Assembly: GCA_002340255.1 (NCBI GenBank)
Contig: DDLS01000192.1
Span: 1-7,349, forward strand
Direction: 5' to 3'
Length of the DNA stretch: 7,349 nt
Source: Cyanobacteria bacterium UBA2566
Lineage (GTDB): Bacteria; Cyanobacteriota; Cyanobacteriia; Cyanobacteriales; Desertifilaceae
Made by a program: the position numbers and the translations under genes. This document shows, in pieces, positions 5,749 to 7,349 of the stretch. A model generated the notes under the pieces. The model did no database searches, was not told the origin of the DNA, and saw nothing but the letters and a program-made list of their open reading frames with translations. Each line of letters starts with the position of its first letter. Position 1 is the stretch's first letter.

Positions 5749-6794
5749 TGAGTAAGTATTTTGAAATGATGACTGAGATCTCTCAGGAGACGGATGCGAT
5801 CATTAAGCATTATACAGACCATTTGAATGAGGAAGTGAAACAACTTCCAATGAAGCGGTATGGTCATCCACGGTTACGAGATCTACAAATCCGAACGGGT
5901 TATGAGATTAATGGCGGGAAAAACTGGAAAGAACTTACTCCTGTTTGTGCTAGTTTTGAGATTCTCAACTGTTCAACTTATGTTATCAATTGGTTTCTTG
6001 ATGAGAAGCATGGTTATGAAACGAGTGAGAGTAAACGAAACTTGGTGATTGCTGGATTTCAACTCAGAGAGATTGCCCAACAGATTCTAGAGGATTACGG
6101 TATGACAGCGCTCATACCACTGTTGAGCAAAATCAACCACCAAATTTATTTGGGTCAGAGGATGGATATTCAGGAACTAAAAGTATCTAGAATAGGAGAA
6201 TATCCAGAGTATAATGAATTTCTAGATGCCTATCAGAAACGATGTAGATTGCTCTCTGGTGTATTCTATGGCAGTTGTTTTTTAGCCGGATCGATCGTTG
6301 CAGGAGAACCCGATAATTTACTCTATGAAATGGGAGCTATTTATGGATCTGCCACTCAGGCAGCCAATGATTTTGGTGATTTTGCTCTTCCTGTACAGCG
6401 CCTCTCAAAATTGGAAAAACCCTATCAAGATCAATTTTCTGATTTTATTAATGGAAAGTTAACACTAGCGGTCTATTTGATGACTCAAAGATCCAATGAT
6501 CAAGAATGTAATCGACTGGAAGAATTAAGATATAAAGGGATTGAGGAAAATGAATACCGCGAAATTTTATGTCTACTGGTGAATAAGGGAGTGTATGCTG
6601 ATTGTTTAGCTTACCTGAAACAGGAACATAAGCGATGCAAAAACATGCTTTACACTAAAGAAAAAACAGTTCATCGAGATATGATCGCTTCAATCCTGGT
6701 GAGAATTACGTCGAACAAATTCCTCTCACAGCTCAGGAAAAATCTTGAGTTGTTCCAAGTGGATCATGGGGCGACATTAACCACAAGTGTCTAG
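5748..6794 (+). CDS. Polyprenyl-synthase-fold protein with a degenerate first aspartate motif
   Basis: The 348-aa protein follows the class I isoprenyl diphosphate synthase pattern from end to end. GGK (56-58) matches the GGKRxRP site, but the arginines are replaced (NWK). EILNCSTYVINWFLD (71-85) aligns with ELIHTASLIHDDxxD, so DDxxD is changed to NWFLD and only D85 remains. GQRMD (136-140), KRCRLL...LAG (164-181, the KT motif region), QAANDFGD (204-211, second aspartate motif with N207, D208, D211 kept) and NGKLTL (235-240, GKxT) follow in the right order. Canonical members use the first motif to bind the allylic diphosphate through magnesium. This one may use another substrate, act on a peptide as ComQ does, cyclise a terpene, or need a partner subunit. 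It is translationally coupled to the methyltransferase upstream, and its 3' end overlaps the convergent TonB-like gene by 18 bases. Fold call firm, reaction unknown. Confidence 0.75.
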   Translation: MSKYFEMMTEISQETDAIIKHYTDHLNEEVKQLPMKRYGHPRLRDLQIRTGYEINGGKNWKELTPVCASFEILNCSTYVINWFLDEKHGYETSESKRNLVIAGFQLREIAQQILEDYGMTALIPLLSKINHQIYLGQRMDIQELKVSRIGEYPEYNEFLDAYQKRCRLLSGVFYGSCFLAGSIVAGEPDNLLYEMGAIYGSATQAANDFGDFALPVQRLSKLEKPYQDQFSDFINGKLTLAVYLMTQRSNDQECNRLEELRYKGIEENEYREILCLLVNKGVYADCLAYLKQEHKRCKNMLYTKEKTVHRDMIASILVRITSNKFLSQLRKNLELFQVDHGATLTTSV

Positions 6795-7349
6795 AGGTTC
6801 AAACGTGATTTTGAGTAGGTACAGTTGAGGATCGTCGGTTAGCTCAAAAACTTTGGCTCGTACGGCTTCTAATGCAGCTTCATTCAAAATGCCATATCCT
6901 GTACTTTGAATGAGCTGGGCTTCTTGTATAATTTCCCCTTCAGGATCGACGACAACACCGATGGTGGCTCGTCCTTGCAGTTGGTTGCGACAGGCGAGAA
7001 CGGGTAGGGGGACTTCAATTTCTTGTTGCTGCCACAGGGAACTGTTTCTATTATTTTTATACCGGTTGGGAAGGTTGCTAATCCAGGATTCTAGGGTAGC
7101 AGTGGCTTCTTCTTGACTGGTTCCTTCTGGATCATAGACGATCGCCTCCCGCAAGGCTTGGATTTCTGCTAACAGGGGATCGTCAGGCTCTGGGGTGTCC
7201 TCTGGTTCGGGGATTTCCTCTTCTGGAGGAAGTGCAGTAACTGGAGAAGATTGAGGTTCTGGGGTGTCCTCTGATTCGGGAATTTCCTCTTCTGGAGGAA
7301 GTGCAGCCACTGGAGAAGATTGAGGTTCTGGGGTGTCCTCTGATTCGGG
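6777..7349 (-). CDS. TonB-family energy transducer, N terminus beyond the window
   Basis: The visible part encodes the C-terminal 190 residues. The frame stays open through base 7349, so the GTG at 7308-7310 is an internal valine, not the start. From the edge inward there is a Pro/Glu-rich repeat region (ALPPEEEIPE, EDTPEPQSSP units), then a short helical segment, then a TonB C-terminal-like domain: GRATIGVVVDPEGEI, AQLIQSTGYGILNEAALEAV, and a closing strand LKITFEP. Two cysteines, in LACRNQ and the final DTCG, could form a disulfide. TonB proteins span the periplasm and carry inner-membrane energy to outer-membrane transporters for iron chelates and similar ligands. The proline-rich linker fits that role. 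The N-terminal membrane anchor is expected outside the window. In cyanobacteria this domain also occurs in proteins of unproven TonB function. The gene is convergent with the isoprenoid-synthase-like gene, overlapping it by 18 bases. Confidence 0.75.
   Translation of the reverse strand, partial: PESEDTPEPQSSPVAALPPEEEIPESEDTPEPQSSPVTALPPEEEIPEPEDTPEPDDPLLAEIQALREAIVYDPEGTSQEEATATLESWISNLPNRYKNNRNSSLWQQQEIEVPLPVLACRNQLQGRATIGVVVDPEGEIIQEAQLIQSTGYGILNEAALEAVRAKVFELTDDPQLYLLKITFEPLDTCG
7189..7349. repeat. 69-base in-frame tandem repeat in the TonB-like gene
   Basis: Copy 1 spans 7189-7257, copy 2 spans 7258-7326 and a third begins at 7327 and runs off the edge. Copies 1 and 2 differ at 4 of 69 positions; the 23 visible bases of copy 3 match copy 2 exactly. 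Each unit encodes 23 residues rich in Pro and Glu, so copy-number change would lengthen or shorten the periplasmic linker without breaking the frame. Confidence 0.9.

Noticed and set aside
5026..6794. Menaquinone-type hepS-menG pair
   Set aside because: The methyltransferase lacks UbiE/MenG hallmarks and the synthase has lost its first aspartate motif, unlike the catalytic chain of heptaprenyl synthases.
7308..7310. GTG as the start of the TonB-like gene
   Set aside because: The repeat-encoded frame continues through it to the window edge without a stop, so it is an internal codon of a longer gene.
1..7349. CRISPR arrays, insertion sequences and rRNA genes
   Set aside because: No regularly spaced direct repeats, transposase coding sequence with terminal inverted repeats, or rRNA sequence is visible; the only tandem repeat is in the TonB-like gene and is coding.

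Overview
The window looks like chromosomal DNA from a filamentous cyanobacterium. The strongest evidence is a full-length hetR, the master regulator of heterocyst differentiation, which also occurs in many filamentous species that make no heterocysts. A Tic22-family gene and six copies of the cyanobacterial HIP1 octamer GCGATCGC (all between 638 and 3163) agree with this. Genus cannot be fixed from the sequence. hetR alone does not show that the strain makes heterocysts.

Layout. Bases 1-162 carry no protein gene I can support, but 81-103 match the 3' end of a tRNA-Leu without a complete tRNA around it. A minus-strand pair follows: prmC (163-1038), which methylates release factors, 18 bases downstream of a tic22-like gene (1057-1848), probably one operon. 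Between tic22 and hetR lies a strong hairpin (1882-1913). hetR is at 2016-2933 (minus). A 174-base gap with degenerate GGAATAG-type heptads separates it from a large secreted protein with features of heparinase/alginate-lyase-like (alpha/alpha)-toroid enzymes (3108-4946, minus).

The right part holds the most unusual unit. A class I SAM methyltransferase (5026-5748, plus) is translationally coupled through TAATG to a protein with the polyprenyl-diphosphate-synthase fold (5748-6794, plus). In the second protein the first aspartate-rich motif is degenerate (NWFLD in place of DDxxD) while the second is nearly intact (NDFGD). The pair looks more AT-rich than its neighbours and lacks HIP1 sites. 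It may be a small acquired cassette making a methylated isoprenoid or prenylated product; this is inference. Its end overlaps by 18 bases, tail to tail, a TonB-like gene (6777 to beyond the right edge, minus) with a 69-base tandem repeat encoding a Pro/Glu-rich linker.

The genes are mostly unrelated: housekeeping (prmC), envelope/plastid-type import (tic22), cell-pattern regulation (hetR), exopolysaccharide or cell-wall turnover (lyase-like), a specialised-metabolism pair, and an envelope energy transducer.
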